NCBI GenBank assembly: GCA_021018815.1
Contig: JAITYX010000077.1
Location: 1,823,501-1,887,500 of the forward strand
Source: Talinum fruticosum
Lineage: Eukaryota; Streptophyta; Magnoliopsida; Caryophyllales; Talinaceae
Direction of reading: 5' to 3'
Length of the DNA: 64,000 nucleotides
The notes beneath the pieces were generated by a model, which saw nothing but the letters and a program-made list of their open reading frames with translations, had not been told where the DNA came from and ran no database searches. Shown one piece after another: positions 12,240 through 23,199 of the stretch (position 1 is the stretch's first letter; each line of letters begins with the position of its first letter). The position numbers and the translations under genes are program-made.

Positions 12240-12474
12240 ATGATGGTGGAATTATTTGTGTTGGGATGCACAGGAATGGTGATGGTTTTCCATGGGGCTC
12301 ACTTCCTCTTCCACTTCCTTTTCTCTCATGTTGCCCTTCGATCTTTTAGGTATTCCTCCTTGAATTTTTCTCCTCCTCTGATCTCTGTTTCTTTCTGGGT
12401 TTTTTGCTCTGTCTCTTCCATTGAAATTTAATCAAGATTTTCCTTGCAGTTTTCTGGGATTTGTTGGGTGGTAA
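12240..12474 (+). CDS. Two-exon hydrophobic microprotein, 44 aa
   Basis: Exon 1 is 12240-12349 and exon 2 is 12450-12474. The intron has a GTATTC donor and a TTTTCCTTGCAG acceptor. The joined frame encodes 44 residues, beginning MMVELFVLGCTGMVMVFHGA and ending ALRSFSFLGFVGW. It is almost entirely hydrophobic with His and Phe clusters (HFLFHFLFSH), so it could be one short membrane helix. Support for a real gene: a purine-rich leader, a start at the head of the hydrophobic frame, good splice sites in phase, and AATAAA at 12535. I do not recognise the family with certainty. A second Met codon directly follows the first. Expression evidence would be needed for certainty. Confidence 0.6.
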
Positions 12475-12534
12475 TTCAGCAGCTCAAGATGATGATTGTA
12501 TTCTGTTCCTGAGAGGCTGCTGATTTCTTGGATT

Positions 12535-12540
12535 AATAAA
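12535..12540 (+). terminator. Poly(A) signal of the microprotein gene
   Basis: AATAAA lies 61 bases after the TAA in a plausible 3' UTR (GGATTAATAAAAGCAG). Confidence 0.5.
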
Positions 12541-12599
12541 AGCAGAAACTGTGTAATTAGCCAGTTGAAGAAATGTAGATAACTTGCTATTTTACCACT

Positions 12600-14430
12600 A
12601 CATAATCAATAACATTCTTCTCCTTTCTGCTCCCTCCCCCTTCCTTTTGTTGGTATAGGTTTCTTATCAATGATATTTTAGTTGAGTTTGGGTTCAAATA
12701 GGGTGATCTTTAGTTAGGGTTGACTTTGTTTAACTGATGTTTGTTCCATTAAATTGATCTTGTAAAAAGAAAATTTATAAAGAATTTTACATTGAATTTA
12801 CTTTGGTTAGGTCATATTTAAATGTCGGATCCACTTTTAAGTGAGTCTTGAATTAGAAAGCATAGATCGGCTACTTTTGATAAAAAGTAGGTATTACGGA
12901 CCAACGGATGATACTTTTTTCAAGGCTTGGCATCCGTTAATATACGTTCGTTGTCCTAAGGAAAGGGGGAAATATGCTTTTCGTTAAAGTAATGGCTAAT
13001 TTTTGCTAGTAGGGTCTTCTAATTGTCATTAGACATGGGTTGGACCAGACCAGCTAAGAGATAGATTCGATAGAGAATATGCAACTGTTGTTCCATAAGA
13101 AAATGCTTTCTATAGATCTTTTGTTCAGAGTATCTTAGTAGGTTGAGTGAAAATAAAATATTAGTAGAGAAGACCAATACTCCTGTCAGTTGGTTGGTGT
13201 AATTATTTCTTATCTTTTTACCTCGGCTATTCACAAACTCTTGTCAGAGCCTTCATTTTGGAAGCACTTTTCAGATGTCAAATTAGATATAGACACATAT
13301 TATTCCATCTGAGTCTCAAATTTAAGTCATTTTTTCCAAATTTACCTTTATTAAATACAAGTTAGTGGGGATTGAGTTGGATGTGTGTGGTGGAGAAATG
13401 ATGCTTGCAGTGTGGGGCATAGTATTGTGTATACATAATACATGGGTTTTTATTGTCACTTGTGTCCATGAATGAGTTGATGCTGACAAGTTCCAGGATT
13501 AGGATTATTATCCACATTAAAATCTACTACAAATGATTGAGACATGAAATTAAAGTAGGGCACCTAACATGTGCATTTGAGAAGGGTTGGAGGATCAACT
13601 ATTATCCCTTCATCTTTTTCAACTAACCTAACTATTATCTCTTCATCTTTATCAACTAACCTAAGTACCTATGAATTAATGTGGTTGGTGGAGCATAAGA
13701 ACTTGAGAAGAGAAGGTTAAAATAAAGGGATGCTCCTCAATATAATACAAAAGGCAAAAATTTCAATTTTTAGAGATCATGTTGTTATATTATTCATTGT
13801 ATAATTCATTGATGTTTTAATTACTCAACCGATTAACATGTAATATACAGAAAGTTAAAAGTGTAACGCATCATCATCTTCTCTTAAATTTGGTACCCTT
13901 CAATTAAGTCAACATAAGGGGAAACATTAGAATTAAATAGCGAAACTATTTCTCAAACAGTCTTAGTTATTAATATAAGGATGATCAAAAATTACTTATA
14001 CCTTTTATTTGTGAAATTTCTTTCCATATTTTTGCAAGATATAGAAAAGTAACCAAAAAATGATTTAATATTTTTGAATTCTATGTTTGATATTTTAGAC
14101 CCAAAATTTTAAATTTTAAATAAATTTGAGTAGCTTTATATATGTCACGTGGGATTATTAGCTATTTAAAGGAATATGTATAAAACTTCAACATATACGG
14201 GTCAATTATATTATTTATTAAAGTTTAAATTCACTAGTACATCTTATCTTATAATAATTCTTTTTTTTTTTTATGACCTTATGGAAAATATGTTTACTAT
14301 TTTATGGATTTTCCTATACTTTGGTTGAAATTGGTTCTAATGAAAAAGAGATGAAAAGAATTTTTCTTTCTTAAAAGAGGGTGGGGAAAAAATCCCAGTA
14401 AAAGAGCCTATTGAATAAGCGAAGCTGCTA
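12600..14430. other. Intergenic, AT-rich, no gene seen
   Basis: I see no conserved coding content. A stretch near 13306-13340 (CCATCTGAGTCTCAAATTTAAG) resembles a MITE terminus, but I could not find a clear partner, so I do not call an element. Confidence 0.45.
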
Positions 14431-14437
14431 ATGGACC

Positions 14438-17279
14438 ATGAACATTCATCGACTTCTTTCCCTCCAAAAATCTCTCAACCCTCCCCTTTACCGGCCATTC
14501 AAACATCTCTCTTTCTCTCTCTTCTCCGATTTCATTTACCCACTTAAACATACCCAAACCTTATGCAGATTTTACCAACAAGTTCAAACTGATTCCTTCC
14601 TAAACTTTGCTGAAAAGAGCAATCTTTATCCAACGTTCTCCATATCCATACCCTTCTCAGAGCATTTATCGCGTTGCTGTGAGACCAAGTCCCTTGGTCC
14701 TGGACTACAAGTGCATGCTCAACTAGGTAAATCTGGGTTATTGATTGATGCGAGGCTCCGGAACCATTTGATAAGTTTATACTCAAAGTGTCGAGCTTTT
14801 GGGTATGCCCGGAAGCTGCTCGACGAAAGTCCTGAACCAGATTTGGTGTCTTGGTCGGCTCTTATATCTGGGTATGTTCAGAATGGGATGGGAAAAGAAG
14901 CCCTTTTGGCTTTTCAGGAAATGCAGTTTCTGGGTATCATGCCTAATGAATTTGGGTTCTCAAGTGTGCTAAAGGCTTGCTCACTTAGGGAGGATTTGAC
15001 CTTTGGGAAGCAAATACATGGGCTTGCACTTGTCGCGGGCTTTGGGACTGATGTCTTCGTGGCAAATACCTTGGTGGTTGTTTATGCAAAATGCGGTGAA
15101 TTTGAGGATTCTAGGAGGTTATTTGATGAGATTTCGGATAGGAGTGTTGTTTCATGGAACGCTTTGTTTTCTTGTTATGTGCAGGGTAATTTGTTCGAGG
15201 AGGCAATCAGTTTGTTTAATGAAATGGTTTCAACTTCTATGAAGCCAAATGAGTTTAGTCTCTCAAGTATGCTGAATGCCTGTGCAGGAAGTGGGGATGG
15301 TACATTGGGAAGAAAAATCCACGGCTACCTTATAAAGCTTGGACATGAGGCAGATCAATTCTCTGCAAATGCACTTGTGGATATGTATGCAAAAGTGGGG
15401 GATCTTGAGGATGCCCTTGTTGCATTTGAGAATATTATAAAACCTGATATTGTTTCATGGAATGCTGTTATTGCTGGTTCTGTGCTCCATGAAGACCACA
15501 ATTTGGCCTTGGAATTGTTCAGTTGGATGAAAAATTCCGGGTATATCCAAATTTGTTCACAATATCGAGTGCGCTAAAAATGTGTGCAGGGTTGAGGTTG
15601 AAAGAGCAGGGTCGACAGTTCCATTCTATTTTGATTAAGATGGACGTCAATGCTGACTTGTTTACAGGAGTTGGCCTGCTTGATATGTATTGCAAGTGTG
15701 CTTCAATGAAGGATGCAGAAATAGTTTTCAAATCAATGTTAGAGAAGGACTTGATTGCATGGAATGCAATGATATCTGGCTACTCCCTCAATGAAGATGA
15801 CGAACAAGCTTTAAACATCTTTACTGAGATGTACAAAGCAGGAGTAGGGTTTAATAGGACCACCTTATCAGCGGTCCTGAAATCGACAAGTAGCTTGCAT
15901 GATATCAAAGCTTGTCAGCAAGTTCATGCGCTTTCAGTAAAGTCAGGCCTCCCATCCGATGATTATGTGGTGAATAGCCTTGTTGACTCATATGGTAAGT
16001 GTGGCTACATAAAAGATGCTGCGAAAATATTTCAAGAATCAAGGATAGGAGATTTGGCATCTTTTACTTCTATGATCACAGCTTATTCTCAATATGGACA
16101 AGGTGAGGAGGCCCTGAAGCTTTTCCAGACTATGCAAGTTATGGGGCTGTGGCCAGACCCATTTGCTTGCAGTGCTCTCCTAAATGCTTGTGCAAATTTA
16201 TCTGCTTATGAACAAGGGAAACAAATCCATGTTCATGTCTTGAAGCTTGGATTCATGTCCGATGCTTTTGCTGGAAATTCCCTTGTTAATATGTATGCCA
16301 AGTGTGGGTGTATAGATGATGCAACTCATTCCTTCTCAATGCTAAGTGATAAAGGAATAGTATCATGGTCTGCTATGATCGGAGGACTTGCCCAACATGG
16401 ACATGGGAAAGAAGCCCTTAGACTATTTGACCAGATGATCAAAGAGGGTGTTCGCCCCAATCATGTGACTTTAGTAAGCGTTCTTTGTGCGTGTAGTCAT
16501 GCTGGTTTGGTTAGTGAGGCCAAAGAATATTTTGAAACAATGGAGGATTTGTATGGCATAAAACCTTCTCAAGAGCACTATGCTTGTATGATTGATATCC
16601 TAGGCCGAGCCGGGAAACTTGATCAAGCGATGGAGCTCGTAAACACAATGCCATATAGTGCAAATGGAGCAGTTTGGGGGCACTCCTTGGCGCTGCAAAA
16701 ACCCACAAGAATGTGGAGCTAGGGGAACGTGCAGCAGAGATGCTTTTCACCCTTGAGCCTGAGAAGTCTGGGACCCACATACTTCTTGCCAATCTTTATG
16801 CTTCAGCTGGAATGTGGGAAAAAGTTTCTGGAATGAGGAAACTGATGAAGGAAAATAAGGTGAAGAAGGAACCCGGTATGAGCTGGGTCGAGGTAAAAAA
16901 TAGGGTCCATACTTTTATTGTTGGAGATAAAAGCCATCCCAGAAATAAGGAGATATACGTGAAGCTAAATGAGCTGAGGGACCTCATGATTAAAGCAGGG
17001 TATGTGCCCGTGCTTGAGATGGATCTACATGATGTTCAAAGAAGCGAAAAGGAGCTGTTGCTTCTCCATCACAGTGAAAAACTCGCTGTTGCTTTTGCAC
17101 TTATAGCAACCCCTCCAGGGGCACCCGTTAGGGTAAAGAAAAATCTTAGGATTTGCGTGGATTGTCATACTGCTTTCAAATTCATCTGCAAGATAGTTTC
17201 CAGAGAGATTATTGTGAGAGATATCAACAGGTACCATCATTTCAAAGATGGTTCGTGTTCTTGCGGAGATTACTGGTGA
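14438..17279 (+). CDS. PPR protein of the PLS class with E and DYW domains, organellar RNA editing type
   Basis: Intronless, as usual for this family. The frame needs one G restored at 15539-15541 and one at 16676-16680; corrected it encodes 947 residues. The Arg/Ser/Leu-rich N-terminus (MNIHRLLSLQ...) fits a mitochondrial or plastid transit peptide. About twenty tandem P/L/S repeats follow, recognisable by DLVSWSALISGYVQNG, DIVSWNAVIAG, DLIAWNAMISGYS and GIVSWSAMIGGLAQHG. E/E+ motifs come next (KKEPGMSWVEVKN). The DYW deaminase-like domain has HSEKLAVAFALI (HxE), CVDCHTAFKFI (CxxC) and the terminal tripeptide DYW. Such proteins bind specific organellar transcripts and direct C-to-U editing; the target cannot be told from sequence. 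An out-of-frame ATG at 14431 lies just before the chosen start. Repeats and catalytic residues are intact on both sides of each break, which argues against a pseudogene. Confidence 0.92.
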
Positions 17280-18600
17280 TGTTAGATTGTGCAAGACTGC
17301 CATTGTTCATTTGTTGCTGCTTCACTCTACACGTAACGTCTCCTGTCCTTTTTGGTGATCCAATAGGTCTCCTTGTGTATTGGGCATATCTTTCCTGTCT
17401 TAACAGAGTACTTGCAGTCTGGCATGATAGATGGAATTGAATAAATCGTGTCCCACTCCCGGGGTGGGTTTATATGATGTTCTGACATGCATGTGAACAC
17501 AACCTGACTTGATATTCTTGACAGCTCCACTAGCAAGTAGAGAGATAGAGCTCAGTTCATTACCTACCCTGGAGAAGAGGGGGAGGCAGTAGTGGAAAAT
17601 CATGGCAGGAGAGGGGTTTTTTTGGGTTGACAATTTATGCTTATTGGCAATGACCCTTCAAAAATGGTTTTTCTGAAAACATTTGTAGGTCTTTTGGAAT
17701 TAGGCTCTCTACCGGGTAAAATGCTTGTAGAGTAAGGTTGCTTACCTATGGATCTCCTCAGACTGTGAAAGCGGGAGAACAAAGAGTTGTTGGCAATGAT
17801 CCTCAATAGATTGTGCAACTGTACGCGCACTCATGATCATTGACAGTCTTTGTAGATTAAGAAAATTTTCTGACCACCGTGTTTGATATGATTTAAATAT
17901 TGCATCCTGTTAAAAATGAAGCTTAACAAAAAAACACTTCCATTGCAGGACAGGATATTGAGGCTGTTGCATGGCTCAGGCACCATGGGCACAGAGAAGT
18001 CGGTGCATTGGGATAAATTGTGCAGGAAACCGGAGGCTATTGTCACCTGAGCATGGACTCTTGTTCAAGATATGTCAACAGCTAAGGAACAAAGCTTGCA
18101 CGGGGGCAGGAACAAGGATTCCAGGGGCAAGTTCTGATGCTCTTTGGCATGCCTCGGTTTGTTAAGATCAATGGTGCTTCGTAGCAAGAGGTGAAGTGCC
18201 AACACTTTCGGGGCTGTGGTGATGGGGAAAGAAGGGGACCGGGTGATTGTCCCAAAGATAGCCGATGCACTGGCAGTCAATCTGGTAGGCAGTCGAGCAA
18301 GGTTGGGAGCGGGTGGCATCTGAGTCTTATCGTCATTCCCTGGCTATTACCTCCTCAAAGGAGAATGGATTTGATCTGTCTCAGTTCTCCTGTATCTTGA
18401 ATTATTGTTTTCTTGCAGTTCTTTTTATGACTTACCATTTTGTAGGAGGGAAAGCCTACAGGCTATAGTATTGCTCACGGCTCCACCCACTCTACCTTTA
18501 TTGCTGGGGAGCTTTTAGTGGTGGGGTTGTCCGCCTTAAATAATTTGGATGAGCTTCATTATGCTGGCTGATATGAATAAAAATTCAATGTGGTTTTTGC
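17280..18600 (+). other. Long transcribed-looking 3' region of the PPR gene
   Basis: The stretch is less AT-rich than the DNA beyond it and has no conserved protein frame. A good acceptor (TTCCATTGCAG) at about 17939-17949 is followed by roughly 600 bases of mixed composition. Other donor- and acceptor-like sites occur, and AATAAA is at 18576-18581. The best reading is a spliced 3' UTR of the PPR gene. A separate non-coding transcript is possible. Confidence 0.4.
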
Positions 18601-21280
18601 ATTTTGTTGATCAAAAAAAGAAGAAAAAGAAACAAGAAGACAGAGAGAGAGAGAGAAATTCAAAAATAACCCAGATTCAAACTTTTACCGCTGTGCTCAC
18701 TCAAACGAAGAAAGCTACTAGTACCATATATTTCGATCCATAATACAAAACCCGAACCTATAATACGAGTGTCGTCTAAAAATAAAAAAGTGGATATTAC
18801 TAGCATAGTAACGGTCCATGTGATGGTGGCAAGGCATTTTCTCCCTTTTGTTAATGTCAAAAAGTAGGGAGATTTGGGCAACTATTGAAAGATTACGTTT
18901 GGGAACGTGTAAAATGGACTCACTCAACTTTATCCACAATATTAATCACAAATTATAAAAACATTATAAAAATTATAAATTATAAATTATATGAATGAAT
19001 GAATGTGTACACCAAAACGAGACATGGCAGATTATAATTTATAATATTCAAATGGAATTGAAGGGGAAGATTCTCTCTGCTTTATCTTAAAAAATAAAAG
19101 AAAATATGCATAAGATTTTATTTTATTAAATTAATTTAGAGTGCAAGTAAATGTGGCGGCAGATTATTGCCCCTATCCCTAACGTCAATCACCACAAATT
19201 GAAGGCAGCTGGAAAGAATTTTCCTTTTTTTTTTTTATTTTGATTTTATTTTTTTATTTTTTTTTGGACCCACCACCTCCTCCACTACCACCATCTTTTT
19301 TTTTTTTTTTTTTTTTTGGGGGGAGGGATTTCTCTCTCTATCCTCCTACCTGATGTACGTATGAGCGTAAAATGTGGCTTGCTTTTGGCTGCTTGATGTT
19401 GATGTTGCTTTTTTGTGAACAAGGCAAAGGCAAGGCTGCTCCTTTGACAACAAGACAAAACTCACTCCCTTTAAATATCTCTTTGCTCGCTTATGTACTA
19501 TGTTTATCTTCATCTTCTTTCTCTTTCCCTTTCACAAAAGTAGTTAAAAAATTTTATTTTATATATCTTCAAAATTTTAGTAAAATTTTTTTATATAATA
19601 AAAAAATTGATCATTTATTTGAAAGTTATGGATGATCAATAATGTTCCCCTTCCGACCCATTCCAATCCTTTAAACTTCACTCGAAATAGGGGTTCAGGC
19701 AGGTGAGCCAACTTACCGTTCAAGTTATATACTCTATAATATAGGCCTTATCCACACAAATAACGGAGAACATATAAAAGTTTTAGAATATTATTTTCGG
19801 GCACTAGAACGAAACCCATTCTTACCCCAAACCGAGGAATCAAACCGTATCAATTGTTTTATAGATCGTTGCGCTAAGTATTTTTTTAATAGTGTTTTTA
19901 AAGATAATAATGTCGGTTAGCCCTTAAGACCGCTATTCCTGACAACTTTGTAGGGGAAACTATAGAAAATGAATATGCCAATGAAGGTTACTTCGATGGC
20001 GATGACGAGACGAACGTCACAAGGTATCGCAAAAATATATCGATAATTCAAGTTGATTAACATACAACTTAGGATCCGTTCGAAACCGTTGTCAAGATCA
20101 GTTATTATACTTGTTATAGTGAAACGAGTTAATACGATTAGTTGTTAAACTCGTTATGAGTTGAAATGAACTTAAATAATTAGATGTTATAGGTAAAATG
20201 AGTTGAAATGAGCTTAAATGATCGAGTATTATAGATGAAAAGAACATAAATAAACTGAAAATTGTTGTAAATACCGATATAAATATCATTTCGAATAGTT
20301 TTTTTAAAAAAAAAAAAAAGGGAACTCAAATAGTGAGAGGGCATTAGCTCCTAGATTCATTGGACTGGCCTCGGAGAAAAAGAACAGAGATAAAGAGTGT
20401 CAAAAAAATTGGACAAAAATCAGAGGATGGTTTTATTTGATAGTGAAAAATGAAGCATATCTTTCACAAAAATACTTGAATAATGATGATGGCAGTCCAA
20501 TGGAGTATAATTATAATTATACAAAGACACCTTCTTTAATTTATTTCTTAATTAATGTGATTAGTGGGACAGGACAAGCCGGCATTTTGCTGTCTTCATT
20601 GCCATGTTTACGACTACATAACCCAATTTTGCCGCTATGTATTCCATTCTTAATCCTCCAATTAATGATTGATCCCCAAGTTAGATCTATTTTAAATCCA
20701 ATGGATCATATGGGTTTCATAAAGATTTTATTTAAGCTTCGATGTATTTAATAGAACGAGTTACATTGATCCGTAACTTATTGATTCTGGGCTCGAATTG
20801 AATTTGACACGGGTGCTCCTCAATAGTTATGTTCAAAATTATCAGGCTGATGCTATTTTGGATTGAGTCGGGTGATTTTTAGTTCGGATCAATTAATGTT
20901 TAATTGAATAAGTTTGTTTTGAAAGAAAGAAGCAACTTTTTGGAAATTTTGGACCAGATTCAATTCAATAAAAGTCAATTTGGTTTAGAGTATATTTTTG
21001 AGTGAGTCCACTTCAGATATTGAATTAAACATAAAATCAAATCATTTAAATTAGATTTTAGATCTTCGAGTCGATTTTTTCAAATATAAACAATACAATC
21101 TTTGAAAAAAAGGAAGGGGTGTAGGTGCAAATTCTTATATTTATATGAGAGTATATATTCTCGTAAGATAAGTTATTATGTTAGATTCATAAAATCGTCT
21201 ATTTTTTATTTCATCGAATTATTTATCGACATATATAACGAGTAGATAGACGTTCTGGTTTCGAAGAGTTACACCTATAA
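18600..21280. other. Intergenic AT-rich DNA with simple repeats
   Basis: Contains a GA tract near 18641-18656, long T runs (19219-19230, 19294-19318), diverged GTTATGAGTTGAAATGA-type repeats around 20100-20240, and no recognisable gene. A 104-codon open frame at 20437-20751 has no features of a real protein. Confidence 0.5.
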
Positions 21281-21299
21281 ATGAAGAAGTGATTAGTGA

Positions 21300-22397
21300 T
21301 ACAAAACCCAAAAAGAGCGGTGTGTGTTGCGCACGAAACCACGTAGCAGGTGGGCCGCACTTCCTCTGTCGGAGAAAACCCATACCATTCCATTCCTCCG
21401 CTGTCAGTTTTCCCAAACCCACTCCCTTTTCTACCCCTCCACTCCATTCTCCTTTTTTCTTTTTCTATTTTTTGAATTCATTATTCATTTCTCGACACGT
21501 GTCTCCACACCACTGGGCTCTAGGCCTGGGTCAATGCACTTGACCGCTTCCTTCTCTTTCTCTCTCTTCCCCTTCCCCATCTCACGCGACCACACCCTTT
21601 TTGCCGACACCTGTTTCCCGACGGCACGGCCCTCTACGCTTCCACTCGCCACGTGTCCTGCTTTCTGAACGTGGATCACACGCTCTTCTTATAGAGAGTG
21701 GTCAAACTCTATCCTACTCCACGCCGTTTACTGTGGTAATAATGCCGTCTTGTTTGTAGGCCTACTTCCGGACACATTATCCACTGCATCACCCCTACAC
21801 AAAAATCCAATCAATCACACTCTTCCATTTTCTCTTACCACCCCTGATCAAGCAGCACCAACGGCTCAGATTCATTTAATCCAAAGATTAAATAATATTT
21901 ACCTGAAAATAACCTAATCTATCCAATAAGGACCGAAATTTATAAATTTGTGTCATGTATTATTTAATTTGAACATAAAAAGAAGATAAAATTAAAAAAA
22001 TTTAATAAATAATATGAAAAAAAGGAGAGCTATTTTTTAATTTATTTTTTTATTTAGATTAATAAGTACAATTTGCACCTACTTAGGAAGTGTACTGGAA
22101 AGAATAATGGGCTGCAAGAAGATGCGACTGCGCCACGTAAAGAAAAGGGTAGGATGGTAATTTGGGAGGGAAGAGGATGGGGCGGCTACGCCGAAATCGG
22201 TCAAATCCCTGGCTGACTCTGCCGCTCCCATTCTCTCTCCTCCATATTTCCCCTATAAAACAAACCCCCCACGTCCCACATCTTACCAGCAAACCCAGCA
22301 CTCTCTCTCGGCTTTCCTTCCGTTTTCTCTCTCTTCCTCCCACTTTGTTTCTGGCGAAAGTCACATTTTTGAGATCTATATCTATATATAAATCGAG
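21300..22397 (+). promoter_or_regulatory. ERF promoter with paired ABRE/G-boxes, W-box motifs and TATA box
   Basis: The perfect octamer CACGTGTC occurs twice, at 21496-21503 and 21650-21657, a G-box/ABRE core recognised by bZIP and bHLH factors. TTGACC (W-box, WRKY) lies at 21540-21545, with its complement GGTCAA at 22199-22204. A TATA box, CTATAAAA, is at about 22253-22260, followed by a CT-rich leader to the ATG at 22398. The motif set fits a stress- or ABA-responsive ERF gene, but motif presence alone does not prove regulation. Confidence 0.5.
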
Positions 22398-23192
22398 ATG
22401 GCGCCGAAGGTTCCCGGGGGCAGTGGCGGCGTGACTGCGGCGGGAAAGGTCGCCGGCAACGGCGGCGGGAAGGAGATGCATTTTAGAGGAGTTAGGAAGA
22501 GGCCGTGGGGAGGTATGCGGCAGAGATTAGGGATCCGACGAAGAAGAGCCGCGTGTGGCTCGGCACCTTCGACACGGCGGAGGAGGCGGCGCGTGCGTAT
22601 GACGATGCGGCCCGCACATTCCGTGGGGCTAAGGCCAAGACTAATTTCCCTTTGCCGGGGAGATCGCTGACGGTAACGTCAATACTAACAACCCTAACTT
22701 CAAGATTAACATCAAGAGTAACTACAATAATCAGAGTCCGAGCCAGAGCAGTACCGTGGAATCGTCGAGTCAGGGAAGCCGTCACCATCGCCGTCGCAGT
22801 CGCAGTCTCCGCCGATGGCGGCCTTGATGGTTGATTCTCTGCCATTAGATCTCAACCTCGCCGGTAGTTTCTCCGGCGGCGTCAGATTCCCTCTCCAGCA
22901 GCACCAGATGCGTGTCGCTTCCTCTCCGATTGTCAGAGGAAGTTTTCCGACATCGGTGAACCAGTTTTTCTTCTACGACGGCGCTGCTCGTACTCATCAC
23001 CTTCCGCAGTACAACCTGGGTCAGCAGTTCAGGCTCCACCACGTGGCGAGTGAGCGCCACGCCCCGGTCGGTGGCGGCGTCCAAAGCGACTCAGACTCAT
23101 CCTCCGTCGTCGATCTAAACCAGGATCTCAACAGCGCTCCGAGAGGGCTCGAGATCGATCTCAACCAACCTCCGCCGTTCGATCTGGCCTGA
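22398..23192 (+). CDS. Class II ethylene response factor (AP2/ERF repressor with EAR motifs)
   Basis: Intronless nuclear transcription factor. Three single-base restorations in G runs (22507-22510, 22657-22660, 22773-22775) give 265 residues. Gly-rich N-terminus, then an AP2/ERF domain from about residue 27: [38 protein letters not shown] and [11 protein letters not shown]. The Ala and Asp that distinguish ERF from DREB proteins lie in EEAARAYD. A Ser/Gln/Pro-rich middle follows. LDLNLAG, DLNQDLN and the terminal [12 protein letters not shown] are EAR-type repression motifs that recruit TOPLESS/SAP18-type co-repressors. It should bind GCC-box DNA and repress ethylene, jasmonate or ABA-responsive genes. 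By position it could correspond to the Arabidopsis ERF11/ERF12 locus, but I cannot assign which member. Both halves of the AP2 domain are perfectly conserved around the first break. Confidence 0.92.
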
Positions 23193-23199
23193 TCATTTT

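Noticed and set aside
14438..17279. PPR gene as a pseudogene with two frameshifts
   Set aside because: All repeats and the DYW domain are intact apart from two missing G in G runs, with the same error type in five other genes; artefact is more likely.
20437..20751. 104-codon open frame
   Set aside because: It lies in AT-rich intergenic DNA, has no motif I recognise and no leader or splice context; chance is the simplest explanation.
21289..21679. Overlapping open frames on both strands upstream of the ERF gene
   Set aside because: They lie in a less AT-rich promoter with CT tracts, where stop codons are rare; the peptides are low-complexity and unlike known proteins.
22083..22481. 132-codon minus-strand open frame across the ERF start
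   Set aside because: It is antisense to the ERF leader and first codons and has no homology; a shadow of the real gene.
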